Below the pieces are notes generated by a model. The model was not told where the DNA came from, searched no databases, and worked only from the letters and a program-made list of their open reading frames with translations. This document shows positions 18,963 through 27,645 of a DNA stretch of 64,000 nt, in pieces. Where the stretch lies: NCBI RefSeq assembly GCF_001894785.1, contig NZ_BCWW01000007.1, positions 248,001 to 312,000 of the forward strand, in the 5' to 3' direction. This DNA is from Rhodococcoides fascians NBRC 12155 = LMG 3623. Lineage in GTDB: Bacteria; Actinomycetota; Actinomycetes; Mycobacteriales; Mycobacteriaceae. Each line of letters starts with the position of its first letter. The first letter of the stretch is position 1. The position numbers and the translations under genes were made by a program.

Positions 18963-19463
18963 GTGAAGCTACTGATCATCGCGGACACTCACCTGCCCAC
19001 CCGAGCGAAAGTGCTGCCCGATCAGGTGTGGGCCGCCGTCGACGACGCCGATGTGGTGATCCATGCCGGCGATTGGGTGAATCTCGCGACGTTCGAGGCA
19101 CTCTCGCAGCGATCTCGTTCGCTGGTCGCCTGCTGGGGAAACAACGACGGCGACGAGCTGCGTGCGGTCATGCCCGAACGTGCCGACGTGGCACTCGGCG
19201 GCGTGCGCTTCACCGTCGTCCACGAAACCGGAGCCGCCACAGGACGCGAGCGCCGGATGGCGGCCGAATACCCCGATACCGACGTCCTCGTGTTCGGACA
19301 CAGTCACATTCCGTGGGATACGACGGCCGACAACCGTCTACGGCTGCTCAACCCCGGATCTCCGACGGACCGGCGTCGGCAGCCGTTCTGTACCTACCTC
19401 ACCGCCGTTGCCGAAGGCGGCGAGCTGACAGACGTCGAGCTGCATCGACTTCCGCCTCGCTGA
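18963..19463 (+). CDS. YfcE-type metallophosphoesterase
   Basis: 166 residues from a GTG start. The calcineurin-like motifs are all present: D-x-H in IIADTHLP, GDW in IHAGDWVN, GNNDGDE, and the final GHSHIPW. A single domain of this size is typical of the YfcE/MJ0936 phosphodiesterases, which hydrolyse phosphodiesters with two metal ions; the physiological substrate is uncertain. It follows dnaE2 by 56 bases and may be co-transcribed with it; nothing else ties it to DNA repair. Confidence 0.88.
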   Translation: MKLLIIADTHLPTRAKVLPDQVWAAVDDADVVIHAGDWVNLATFEALSQRSRSLVACWGNNDGDELRAVMPERADVALGGVRFTVVHETGAATGRERRMAAEYPDTDVLVFGHSHIPWDTTADNRLRLLNPGSPTDRRRQPFCTYLTAVAEGGELTDVELHRLPPR

Positions 19464-19482
19464 TCGGCATGCCGAGTGTCCG

Positions 19483-20208
19483 TCACATTCCGCCTGCGAC
19501 TCGGACGACCGTTCCGGTGGCGTAGCGCGCATCCTCGGACAACAGCCACGACACCGCGCCGGCGATCTCGTCGGGCACTCCGGGGCGGCCGAGGGGGATG
19601 CTCGACGCCATCTTCCGTGGTCGCTCACGGTCTTTGTGAAACTCGGTCTCGATGACTCCCGGCGCGACGGCGTTGACACGAATGTTCTGCGCGGCAAGCT
19701 CTTTGGACAGGCCGGCCGTCAAGGTGTCGACGGCTGCCTTGGCCGCGGCGTAGTGCACGTACATACCGGGGCTTCCGATGGTGGCTGCCGCGGAGGAGAT
19801 GTTGACGATGGCACCGCCGTGGTCGGCCATCGCGTGTATGGCGTACTTGCAGCAGGTCAGGACGCCGAGCAGGTTGACGTCCAAGTCTGCCCTGATCGTC
19901 TCGATGTCGTTGTTCGCCAGGGTCCCTACTGCACGCGCCGATCCGGCGTTGTTCACCAATCCGGTGACAGTGCCAATCTCGGCAGCCGCAGCGAACAGAT
20001 CGATCACCGACCGCTCGTCAGTGGTGTCGGCACGTATCGCGACGACCGTTCGGTCGGCGCTCGACAGTTCGTTCACCACTGCGTCGGCGGCCGCAGAATC
20101 GGAGCGGTAGGCGATCACGACGTCGTGCCCATCGGCCACGAGACGCCGAGATACTGCGGCTCCAATTCCGCGGCTGCCGCCGGTCACGATCGTCAGTGGA
20201 GCGTTCAT
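19483..20208 (-). CDS. Classical SDR oxidoreductase
   Basis: 241 residues. Cofactor site TGGSRGIGAAVS at the N-terminus, VNNAGSA, the catalytic serine in NISSAAATIG, and Y-x3-K in YVHYAAAKAAVD; the C-terminus has the VAPGVIETEFH segment and a final TGTVVRVAGGM. The arginine after the glycine motif and the YRSD following strand 2 favour NADP(H). The family reduces or oxidises alcohols, sugars or acyl chains; no substrate can be assigned. It converges with the phosphoesterase gene. Confidence 0.9.
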   Translation of the reverse strand: MNAPLTIVTGGSRGIGAAVSRRLVADGHDVVIAYRSDSAAADAVVNELSSADRTVVAIRADTTDERSVIDLFAAAAEIGTVTGLVNNAGSARAVGTLANNDIETIRADLDVNLLGVLTCCKYAIHAMADHGGAIVNISSAAATIGSPGMYVHYAAAKAAVDTLTAGLSKELAAQNIRVNAVAPGVIETEFHKDRERPRKMASSIPLGRPGVPDEIAGAVSWLLSEDARYATGTVVRVAGGM

Positions 20209-20261
20209 CGTTCGACAATAGAGCGGCTCGGCGGCGACAGCTAACCGTCACCGCTGGGTTC

Positions 20262-21215
20262 TCACTGCTGGGTCGGTGCGGGCTCTCTGGCATGGTCGAC
20301 CAAGTCGTGCACCAGTCCGATGATGACGTCCATCTGTTCGATGACCTCCACGCGCAGTCGGTCCTGTTGCTCGTCGGGCATGACCGGGGCATTCGGGCCG
20401 TCGAGGGACATCAACAGATCGATGTTGGTGCGCAGAGCGGTCAATGGTTCCATCAGTTCGGCACCGGCGTCGACTATCAACTGTCCCTGTCGTGCCCGCG
20501 ACCGCGAGAGCGCAGCCAGCATCTCGTTGAAACTGTTGGCGAGAGACGCCAGTTCGTCGTCTCCGTTGACGTCGATGGGCTCGAAGGCACCCGTCCTGGC
20601 CACTCGTTCCGTTCCGGCGCGTAACCGTCTGACCGGACGAAGCCCGGTGCGAGCGACGGCTGCGCCGGCCACACCAGCGAGGGCGACGAGGAACGCCCCG
20701 ACGAGGATCAGGGCAAGCGTGAGTTTTCCGAGCAGTGGTGACGTACCGCTCAGGGCTTCGGCCACCATGATCGTCTCACCGGAATCGGTGCGCTCGGCGG
20801 ATATGTAGTAGCCGCGAACCTCCCGCAGTGACCGATCGGTGCGGCCCTCGGTGACCGCCTTCTCCGGATCGTCGAGCCCACCATCGGAGTTGGTGAAGGG
20901 GTAGGTGCCGTTGGACGAGGACACCAAGGTGCCATCGGTGGTCATCAACGCAACTTTGACCGCGGTTCCTTCGGTGTCCTCGATCCCGAACCCGAAGAGA
21001 TCGGCAGGCACTCCCGACGCGGCGCTGGCGATCAGTGCATCGCTGTTTCGGCCGACACGGTCGATGATCTGCGAGCGAAGCGACTGCTCTGCGACGAGGT
21101 AGATCGCCAGAGCGCTGACCGCAACGGCGAGCGCGGCCAGGCTCATCGTCAACACTCGAATCCGTCCGTGCAACGACAGCGCCCTCGGGCGGGTGTGCGC
21201 ACGTGAATACCTCAT
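20262..21215 (-). CDS. Histidine-kinase-like membrane sensor lacking the kinase core
   Basis: 317 residues from ATG 21215 (a longer frame reaches 21263). The layout copies MprB-type sensors: a basic N-terminus, a first helix, an external domain of about 115 residues, a second helix (about 163-190), a HAMP domain and a dimerisation-helix region. The region that usually reads D-A-x-H-E-L-R-T-P-L reads DAGAELMEPL, so the phosphoacceptor histidine is alanine (codon 20460-20462) and the R-T after EL is changed to M-E. The protein ends about 65 residues later with no HATPase domain. No response regulator lies next to it. It could be a decoy or partner of another kinase, or a decaying gene; the intact frame argues against recent decay. 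Confidence 0.8.
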   Translation of the reverse strand: MRYSRAHTRPRALSLHGRIRVLTMSLAALAVAVSALAIYLVAEQSLRSQIIDRVGRNSDALIASAASGVPADLFGFGIEDTEGTAVKVALMTTDGTLVSSSNGTYPFTNSDGGLDDPEKAVTEGRTDRSLREVRGYYISAERTDSGETIMVAEALSGTSPLLGKLTLALILVGAFLVALAGVAGAAVARTGLRPVRRLRAGTERVARTGAFEPIDVNGDDELASLANSFNEMLAALSRSRARQGQLIVDAGAELMEPLTALRTNIDLLMSLDGPNAPVMPDEQQDRLRVEVIEQMDVIIGLVHDLVDHAREPAPTQQ

Positions 21216-21291
21216 GGATCGAGTATGCCGGTCGGCAGCGACCAGAATTCGCGAGGCTGCCATGAGTAGGCACCGAAGAGCGCACCGATAC

Positions 21292-23307
21292 TCAGAAGGG
21301 CGGCTCCTCGTCTTCTTCGTTGGTCGGTTCTGGCTCGGGGGTCGGGTTGTCGGGTGGGTCGGGTGGGTCGGGGTAGGCGATGATGCCTGATCTTCTGGGT
21401 TGGGTGGGGATGTGTGGCCGGAGGTCGTTGCCGATGATGGGTACTGTGGTTCCGTTGGCTGGCAGGGTGATTCGGGTGGTCTTCGAGGTGGAGGTCCACA
21501 GGATGGCGCCGCCGGGGAGCATGACGGCGGTCCAGTAGCCTGCGGTTTTGACGCTGTGGTGGTATTCGCAGAGGCATTGGAGGTTGTTGACGGTGGTCCA
21601 GCCGCCGCCGAGTGGGTTGGCGTGGTCGAACGGGATCACGTGGTCGAGTTGGCAGCGTGCGGCGGGTCGGTGGCAGCCGGGGAAGCGGCAGTGGCGGTCG
21701 CGGAGTCGGACGGCGGCGATGGTGAGGGCGTCGGGTCTGTAGATCAGGGCTCGGTCGGTGAGTGGGTCGCGCCCGACGGATGTTCCGAGAGTGGGGTCGG
21801 CGGCGATGGCGGCTTCGAGTGCTGCGGCGAGGGACGCATTGCCGAGGTAGATGCCTGCCGGTGTGTGCATGATGCGGCGGTTCGACCGGATCATCGAGGC
21901 TAGGTCTAGGGCAGAGCTGTGCCGTGCGCCCCGGCCGATTGGGGTGTGAGTACAGAACAGTGCCGCTGCGGAGGCGAGGGCATTCCGACGTCGTTGCCGG
22001 GTGTCGTCATCAACGGTCGGCTCAGGTGGTGTCGGAACAGTCGTCGAATCGGTCTGTGCAGCAGCCGAACCCGGACCCGGCCCTGCATCGTCCACGCGTT
22101 CTGCATTGTCGGTTGCATTCTTGGTCGCGCTGTCGGTGTGAGTTGTCGGTGCTGCCGTGTCCGCTGGCGCTGACTTCTCCGTTGCGTTGTCCGTCGGCGC
22201 TGCTGAGCGTGTTGCGGTGCTGGTGCCTGTGTCGGTGCGTGTATCCGCATGCGCTGGAGGTGTATTCGATTCCGTCGCGTTCGATTCGGCTACGTTCGAT
22301 TCTGCCGAGTTCGGCTGTGCAGGCTCGGGGTCTGCCCTGTTCGGCTCGTCTGTGGTGTCTGTGGGTTCAGCGGAGCGTCGTTCCCATTCCCCGGTTTCCG
22401 GGTTCTGCACCGCCAGTCCGAGTGTCTCGGCGAGGGTGACTGCTTCGGTGAGCAGGATCTGCCACTGACTGTTGCGCGCCAACTCTCGTGCCAGATCAGG
22501 GTCGATGGATCCGTGCCCAGCCAAGTACGCAGGATTTGCCAACAGTCCGATGAGAGTTGCGATGTCGACAGTGACCATCGTCAACGGCACCCGACGATCA
22601 GGCAGCTCTGCATCTTTCTTCGGGCAGCCCGCGCGTTGGCACAGGCATGTCAGCCGGGGTTCTCCGTGCATTCGCGCCATGAACGCATCGCACAGTCGTT
22701 CCTGTTTGCCGCGCGGATCCTTCGCGCACACCGTGTCGGCCATCTCCTCGAGCAGCTGCCATGCGGCGGCGGCTTCGGGGGCGGTCAATTCTGCTCGGAT
22801 CCGGGCCAATTCCCCAGCCGGGGCGTAGGAAACATTGCGGAACTTCTTCGCGAACTCTCGCAACGCTGCTGCTTCCTCCGGTGCGACGCGCAGCAAAATC
22901 TCCCAGATCTCCTTCTCCAGTGGACCCGGTGACGACCGTCGGGCCGCTTCGACGATGTCGCCCTCGACGGACTTGACGATGTCGTCCGAGAGGTTGTCGA
23001 GGATCCGGCACACCGCACGTACGCGGGGGAGGTCGATGTCGCCGGCCTCGAATGCGGCTTTCACCAGAGGAAGCCGGGTGTGCAGTGCCACGCCGACGGA
23101 CACGTAGGCTTCGGCGACGGTGGCGGAGCAGCTCAACGCGAGTGCCATCTCGGTGCGTCCGTACCGGCTGTACTGCCGATGCTTCGCATCCTGCGCGATG
23201 CAGGTGAGGTGGAAGTCGTAGCAGGCAGCGATCTTTCGGGCCGCATGCCGATTCTCTTCCCGCGCGGCAGTGATCAACGCCTCCAACGACACCACTGGTG
23301 CAGCCAT
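21292..23307 (-). CDS. DUF222/HNH endonuclease-domain protein
   Basis: About 671 residues; ATG 23307 with a G-rich ribosome site is preferred over GTG 23316. The N-terminal 240 residues resemble the DUF222/13E12 family seen in many copies in mycobacteria and Rhodococcus. A long low-complexity linker of Asn, Thr, Ala, Glu and Asp follows (about 310-450, with repeated AESN units). The C-terminal part has an HNH nuclease motif: CRFPGC, then CQLDHVIPFDHANP and CLCEYHHSVKT. Such proteins behave like dispersed repetitive genes and may be mobile; their function is unsettled. The truncated SDR just upstream suggests this gene was inserted there. Confidence 0.88.
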   Translation of the reverse strand: MAAPVVSLEALITAAREENRHAARKIAACYDFHLTCIAQDAKHRQYSRYGRTEMALALSCSATVAEAYVSVGVALHTRLPLVKAAFEAGDIDLPRVRAVCRILDNLSDDIVKSVEGDIVEAARRSSPGPLEKEIWEILLRVAPEEAAALREFAKKFRNVSYAPAGELARIRAELTAPEAAAAWQLLEEMADTVCAKDPRGKQERLCDAFMARMHGEPRLTCLCQRAGCPKKDAELPDRRVPLTMVTVDIATLIGLLANPAYLAGHGSIDPDLARELARNSQWQILLTEAVTLAETLGLAVQNPETGEWERRSAEPTDTTDEPNRADPEPAQPNSAESNVAESNATESNTPPAHADTRTDTGTSTATRSAAPTDNATEKSAPADTAAPTTHTDSATKNATDNAERVDDAGPGPGSAAAQTDSTTVPTPPEPTVDDDTRQRRRNALASAAALFCTHTPIGRGARHSSALDLASMIRSNRRIMHTPAGIYLGNASLAAALEAAIAADPTLGTSVGRDPLTDRALIYRPDALTIAAVRLRDRHCRFPGCHRPAARCQLDHVIPFDHANPLGGGWTTVNNLQCLCEYHHSVKTAGYWTAVMLPGGAILWTSTSKTTRITLPANGTTVPIIGNDLRPHIPTQPRRSGIIAYPDPPDPPDNPTPEPEPTNEEDEEPPF

Positions 23308-23463
23308 TTTTTTCACCCCCCGGTGACCCCCAGTTCAGAACATGCGTTCGAACTGGGGAAAGCGTATCTCCACCCACCGACAAGAATGGAAAGGTGCCTC
23401 GTGGGCACGTGCTGACACTGCCTGAATACGTCGGGCTGATGCTGTGGTGCGGCAATCGACGCC

Positions 23464-24000
23464 ATGTTGCACGTTGTCGTTGCCGAGTTCGGCGCAATCG
23501 ACGTTCTGGTTCTCAATGCCTCGGGTGGCCTGGAGTTCGGTGCAGAACCCGACTACGCGATGAGTATCAATCGCGACGCGCAGGTGGCGTTGGCTCGCGC
23601 GAGTATCGCCCGTATGGAGCCGGGCTCGCGGATCGTCTTCCTCACCAGCCACCAGGCGCATTTTCACGGCAAGAAACCGGTCCCCGTCGAATACGAACCC
23701 GTTGCTGCGAGCAAACGGGCGGGGGAGGATGCACTGCGTGGGATGATTCCTGAATTGGATTCTCGGGGAATCGAATTGGTCGTGGTGTCCGGGGACATGA
23801 TCGAGGGCACGATCGTGGTCACCCTGCTCGAACGCCGTAATCCGGACTCAGTCGCTGCGCGAACCGCGCAGGGTGCGCTCCCGACCATTGCGGAGTTCGC
23901 GTCGGCTGTGACTGAGGCTGCAATCGGACCCATCGAGAAGTCCGGCCGGACTGTCTACGTCGGTGGAGCCGACTACCTCGACGGGTCCGTGTCGGGGTAG
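23464..24000 (+). pseudogene. 5'-truncated SDR oxidoreductase
   Basis: The 178 codons from the first ATG match the middle and C-terminal parts of a short-chain dehydrogenase: IDVLVLNASGG, a central strand, a VAASKRAGEDALRG stretch that includes the active-site lysine, and VVVSGDMIEGT. The N-terminal NAD(P)-binding beta-alpha-beta unit with its glycine motif is missing. The frame remains similar to the family for a few codons before the ATG (GAAIDA) until a TGA, and no ribosome site precedes the ATG, so the gene looks cut rather than naturally short. The cut lies next to the DUF222/HNH gene. The remaining frame is undamaged, so the event may be recent or the fragment may still be translated. 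Confidence 0.75.
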
Positions 24001-24026
24001 TCGGCTCCGCTCGATCGGATGAAGAA

Positions 24027-24581
24027 TCAGCTACCGAGAACGCAGAACTGACCGCTCGTGAGGTTCAGTGCCAACGACAGCGGCCCTACGCAGTCGACGC
24101 CTCGTGCCTCGGATGTGGCACCGGATCCCCATCCTGCGACCGCGAGGGTCGTCTGGCCGGCATCTGCCCACGAGTGCGCGATTCCGCCGCCGAGTGCGAG
24201 CGCGTATGCCGTGCCCGCGTTCTTGCTTGCTCCGAGCGCGACACCGTAACCGTTGGCGTAGGTGTTGGTTGCGCCCGGCCCGTCGTTGACACTGACGGCA
24301 GTTCCGCTGTCAGCGGCACCGGCGGTGGCGGTTCCGGGTCCGTTCGAGGTGGCTCCGCAGCTCGCTGTGTCACTCACCTGGATGTCGTTGGCCGAGGGCG
24401 GCGACACGCACGTGACCGGTGCCGCCGACGCGGTGGCGGTGCCGGCGAAGGCGGCCGCCGTCAGGCCCGATCCGATGGCGAAAATAGCTGCGGTGCGGGC
24501 GATTCGACTACCGAACCGACTGAACGTTCGCGCGGAGGAGGAGTTGGAAGAAACCGTACGGGGCAGGGAAACAGAGAACAA
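24027..24581 (-). CDS. Small exported protein (DUF6764-like)
   Basis: 184 residues from a TTG start with AAGGAG seven bases upstream (24589-24594). A long basic Ser/Arg-rich N-terminus (about 1-32) leads into a hydrophobic core and an ASAAP signal-peptidase site near residue 54. The mature part is Gly/Ala/Thr/Ser-rich, with alternating small residues that suggest beta structure, and has four cysteines (CVSPP, SCGATS, VDCVG, QFCVLG) that may form two disulfides. From memory it resembles the DUF6764 family of Nocardiaceae; function unknown. It stands alone between the truncated SDR and an empty stretch. Confidence 0.78.
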   Translation of the reverse strand: MFSVSLPRTVSSNSSSARTFSRFGSRIARTAAIFAIGSGLTAAAFAGTATASAAPVTCVSPPSANDIQVSDTASCGATSNGPGTATAGAADSGTAVSVNDGPGATNTYANGYGVALGASKNAGTAYALALGGGIAHSWADAGQTTLAVAGWGSGATSEARGVDCVGPLSLALNLTSGQFCVLGS

Positions 24582-24594
24582 CAGAAAGCTCCTT

Positions 24595-25070
24595 CACGAG
24601 CGAAACGGGTCGGTGCGGCACACGGTACCCCGCTCCGGGGGTCCGTGACAGCAAGCAGACACAGATTGTGTAACGGTGCCGATGGCATCGGGAGATGAAT
24701 CGTCGTAGAAGTCCGATTTCTCGGACCCCTGCGGTATAGGTCGAGCCGGTTCGTACCGCCTTTGTACTGCCCAGGTTCTACGTGCGCAGTCCGGTCGATT
24801 CCGTTCCGTCAGTTCATGATTGGGGCTTGTTTGTCGGCTCGGTGCCGGTGTCCGAAGCGGGTGGCGATGCTCCGAGTCGGCATGCCCGGGCGACCGCCGA
24901 ACGAAAGGAAATTGTTATCGGAGGGCTGGCGAGCCGTCGGACGCGGCTCGATAGTTGGGTCTCACAGCGCAGGTGCCGTTCCGACCAGATCGATTTGTCG
25001 ACGCTCACAATCGATTTGACGTGCGAGGACGCAGACATTCCCACCGGGCCGAACGGTTGTTTCACCCGGA
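24595..25070. other. Intergenic stretch without a recognisable gene
   Basis: About 475 bases between the exported-protein gene and the MerR gene. Open frames here (for example 24762-25019) have poor composition and no recognisable protein. A short inverted repeat GTCCGA-TTTC-TCGGAC (24711-24726) is the only clear structure; it lies upstream of the exported-protein gene. Confidence 0.5.
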
Positions 25071-25538
25071 TCACGGACCCGTGGCGCCGCCGTATGTTGC
25101 GATCTTGTACTCGGTTGCCACGAGAGACAGTTGCAGTTCTCGGATGCGCTTGTGAACAGCGTCGCGATGCGCGACGAGCATCTCGAGTCGTTCCGGGACG
25201 GTCTGGTCGCCGCTGTCGACCAGCGCGACGTATCTCCGGAGGTCGCGCATGGGCATACCCGAGAGCCGCATCCTTGTCAGGAACACCAATCGACGGACGG
25301 CCGCGGAATCGTATCGTCTGTGCTCGAGTCCGTCGCGATCGACGTCGATGAGGCCGCATCGCTCGTAGTACCGCAGCGTGTGTGTGGAGATGCCGAGTAG
25401 TTCGGCTACCTCGGCGATACCGAGCGGTTCGGGCAGTTCCGACGGCTCGATCAGGTCGTGCAGCAGCTCCACCGTCAGGGGCGCAGCCGAGTCCACGGCC
25501 GCCGACAGCGCCCTGTTCATCAATTCGTTCGTCGACAT
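25071..25538 (-). CDS. MerR-family transcriptional regulator
   Basis: 155 residues from ATG 25538 (the frame reaches 25628 but that part would overlap the SDR stop). A leader of about 40 residues precedes the MerR helix-turn-helix (LGIAEVAELLGISTHTLRYYERCGLI), the wing (HRRYDSAAVRRL) and a dimerisation helix. It has no metal-binding cysteine cluster, so it belongs to the redox, aldehyde or drug type. It follows the SDR gene by 28 bases on the same strand and probably controls it. Confidence 0.9.
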   Translation of the reverse strand: MSTNELMNRALSAAVDSAAPLTVELLHDLIEPSELPEPLGIAEVAELLGISTHTLRYYERCGLIDVDRDGLEHRRYDSAAVRRLVFLTRMRLSGMPMRDLRRYVALVDSGDQTVPERLEMLVAHRDAVHKRIRELQLSLVATEYKIATYGGATGP

Positions 25539-25566
25539 GAGAGGGAAGATAGTCCTACCTGGGCAG

Positions 25567-26439
25567 TCATACCGGACGGACGGATTCGGGCACACCGGGG
25601 AAATCCGCGCTTGCGGACAATTCGGCATGGGTGTTCAAGGAGTCGAGTTCCCGACGGTACGACTCGCGTAGCCGTCGAACCGCTTCTCGCCCCAGTGGGA
25701 TGCGCAGGGGAGCGGATTCGGTGTCGACCAGTCGGCGGATGATGTGCGCGGCGCGGGCCGGATCGCCTTCTTGCCGTCCGTCGACGTCGAGCATGTCGAC
25801 TCTGAGCGCGCCCAACAGGGCGGTGTAGGCATCGATGGGGTCTGCGATCTCGAGTACATCGGCATTGTTGAACCCGGTCCTGAACCGACTCGGTTCGACG
25901 ATGAGAACTCGAATGCCGAACCGAGCGACCTCGCCGGCAAGGGCTTCAGACCAGCCTTCGAGCGCGAATTTACCTGCAGAATACGAGCCGGCACCCGGGA
26001 ACGAGACGCGGCCGCCTTGGCTGCTGACCTGCACGATGGTTCCCGCGCTCCGCTCTCGCATGTGAGGCAGGACTGCGCGGGTCAGAGCAGCAGGCCCGAC
26101 CACGTGTTGTTCGAGCATGTCGCGCAATCGCGTGTCGTCTATCTCCTCCGCCGCACCGATCTGCCCGACGCCTCCGTTGTTCACCAGTACGTCGACGCGT
26201 CCGAACCGGCCGATCGCGGCCTCGACGACGGTCGGCGCGGATTCGGTGTTTCTGACGTCGAAGGCGATGGTCAGTAGGGATTCCGGGTTCTCGGCAACCA
26301 GGTCGTCGAGACGTTCGGGTCGCCGCATCGCTGCGACGACGGTGTCGCCTGCCTCCAGGGCGGCGACGGTGAGCGCCCGACCCAGGCCGGAGGATGCTCC
26401 GGTGATGAGCCAATGCCGTTGTCCGAGCGGTTGTGTCAT
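25567..26439 (-). CDS. Classical SDR oxidoreductase
   Basis: 290 residues. Cofactor motif ITGASSGLGRALT, then DVRNTES, NNGGVG, the serine in VQVSSQGGRVSFPG, and Y-x3-K in SYSAGKFALEG; an extended C-terminal part carries VEPSRFRTGF. This is the family often annotated as oxidoreductase or retinol-dehydrogenase-like, near 280-290 residues in actinobacteria. The substrate is unknown. It forms a probable two-gene operon with the MerR regulator, an arrangement common for genes induced by a toxic carbonyl or drug. Confidence 0.9.
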   Translation of the reverse strand: MTQPLGQRHWLITGASSGLGRALTVAALEAGDTVVAAMRRPERLDDLVAENPESLLTIAFDVRNTESAPTVVEAAIGRFGRVDVLVNNGGVGQIGAAEEIDDTRLRDMLEQHVVGPAALTRAVLPHMRERSAGTIVQVSSQGGRVSFPGAGSYSAGKFALEGWSEALAGEVARFGIRVLIVEPSRFRTGFNNADVLEIADPIDAYTALLGALRVDMLDVDGRQEGDPARAAHIIRRLVDTESAPLRIPLGREAVRRLRESYRRELDSLNTHAELSASADFPGVPESVRPV

Positions 26440-26482
26440 GAACGGAAAGCTATGGCTTCGAGCGCACTCGAACGCAAATCGT

Positions 26483-26947
26483 TCAGACGCTGCCCTGATA
26501 GTCGTGTTGGCGCCAGGCCTCGTACATCGTCACTGCTGCGGCGTTCGCCAGGTTGAGTGATCGTCGTCCGGGGATCATCGGGATGCGCAGCTGATCGGTC
26601 ACATGGGGGTCGGTCAGGACGTCGTCGGGGAGTCCGGTGGGTTCCGGTCCGAACAGTAGGACGTCACCGGGTTGGTAGGCGACGTCGGCGTAGGAGCGTG
26701 TTGCGTGCGCGGTGAAGGCGAAGACCCGTTCCGGGGCCAGTGCGGACCACGCCGACGGCAGGTCCTGGTGCACGGTGACCGACGCGAGGTCGTGGTAGTC
26801 CAATCCCGCGCGTTTGAGCTTGGGTTCGGACATGTCGAACCCGAGGGGGCCCACGAGATGCAGTTCGCATCCGGTGCCGGCGACGAGGCGAATCGCATTG
26901 CCGGTGTTCTGCGGAATCCGGGGCTCGAAGAACATGAGTCGAAACAC
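26483..26947 (-). CDS. trmL: tRNA (cytidine/uridine-34 2'-O)-methyltransferase TrmL
   Basis: 154 residues from GTG 26947, which restores the usual N-terminus before FFEPRIPQNTGNAIRL; ATG 26935 is an alternative. SPOUT-family landmarks: the N-terminal IPQNTGN motif, LLFGPEPTGLP for cofactor binding in the trefoil knot, and IPMIPGRRSLNLANAAAV. The enzyme methylates the wobble nucleotide of certain leucine tRNAs. From memory the mycobacterial counterpart is Rv3366, also between dnaE2 and folD. It is divergent from the pentapeptide-repeat gene, with about 42 bases between the starts. Confidence 0.92.
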   Translation of the reverse strand: MFRLMFFEPRIPQNTGNAIRLVAGTGCELHLVGPLGFDMSEPKLKRAGLDYHDLASVTVHQDLPSAWSALAPERVFAFTAHATRSYADVAYQPGDVLLFGPEPTGLPDDVLTDPHVTDQLRIPMIPGRRSLNLANAAAVTMYEAWRQHDYQGSV

Positions 26948-26989
26948 CCGGATCACTCTGCCACCACGAGCCCGGGGAGGATGGGGCAG

Positions 26990-27589
26990 GTGGACGACGA
27001 ACAGACCATCGGCGAAGATTTCTCGGATTCTCGACTCGACGGGCGGGAGTGGTCGGGCAGGCAGTTCGTCCGGTGCACCTTCCGTGACGCAGACATGAGC
27101 AATGTGCGAACCGACTCGGTCGTCTTCACCGAATGCGACTTCACCGGTACCGACCTCACGGATTCGGTGCACACCAACTCGGCCTTTCGATCGTGCACGT
27201 TCACTCGAACCAACCTGCAGCACAGCGTCTTCCGTCACTCGACGTTGATGGGATCGGTGTTCGTGGACACTCGCATGCGTCCGGCCACCTACGACGAAGT
27301 CGATTTCACGTTGGCCTCGCTGGGTAATGCCGACCTGCGCGGCGTCGATCTGACCGGATGTCGGATGCGGGAGGCGAACCTGACCTCGACCGATCTTCGC
27401 AAAGCGGTGCTGCGGTCCGTCGATCTCGCGGGCGCACGAACCGTCGGTGCCAAAATGGAGGAGTCGGACCTGCGCGGAGCCGTCGTCGATGCGTCGCTGT
27501 GGGTCGGCGCAGGGGTGCGCGGGGCCAAGATCGAACTGATGCAAGCAGTGGCCTTCGCGGCTGCGCAGGGTCTGATCGTCGAGAGCTGA
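26990..27589 (+). CDS. Pentapeptide-repeat protein
   Basis: About 199 residues. GTG 26990 sits nine bases after GGGGAGG (26974-26980), better placed than ATG 26981, which directly abuts it. From about residue 10 nearly the whole protein is pentapeptide repeats of the A(D/N)LxX type: FSDSRLDGREW, CDFTGTDLTDSV, LGNADLRGVDL and LRKAVLRSVDLAG are examples. These fold into a right-handed quadrilateral beta helix. Some such proteins (MfpA, Qnr) mimic DNA and protect gyrase from quinolones, but repeat content alone does not show that here. Confidence 0.88.
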   Translation: MDDEQTIGEDFSDSRLDGREWSGRQFVRCTFRDADMSNVRTDSVVFTECDFTGTDLTDSVHTNSAFRSCTFTRTNLQHSVFRHSTLMGSVFVDTRMRPATYDEVDFTLASLGNADLRGVDLTGCRMREANLTSTDLRKAVLRSVDLAGARTVGAKMEESDLRGAVVDASLWVGAGVRGAKIELMQAVAFAAAQGLIVES

Positions 27590-27645
27590 CCGCGGTGATC
27601 GGCCCGGCGCGCCGCCGGACGGGCAGAACCTGAAACAATGGCCCG

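Noticed and set aside
24762-25019. 85-codon plus-strand frame in the intergenic stretch
   Set aside because: No ribosome site, no family resemblance, and random-looking residues.
26990-27589. Gyrase-protecting MfpA/Qnr role for the pentapeptide-repeat protein
   Set aside because: Repeat content alone does not show gyrase binding, and the neighbours give no support.
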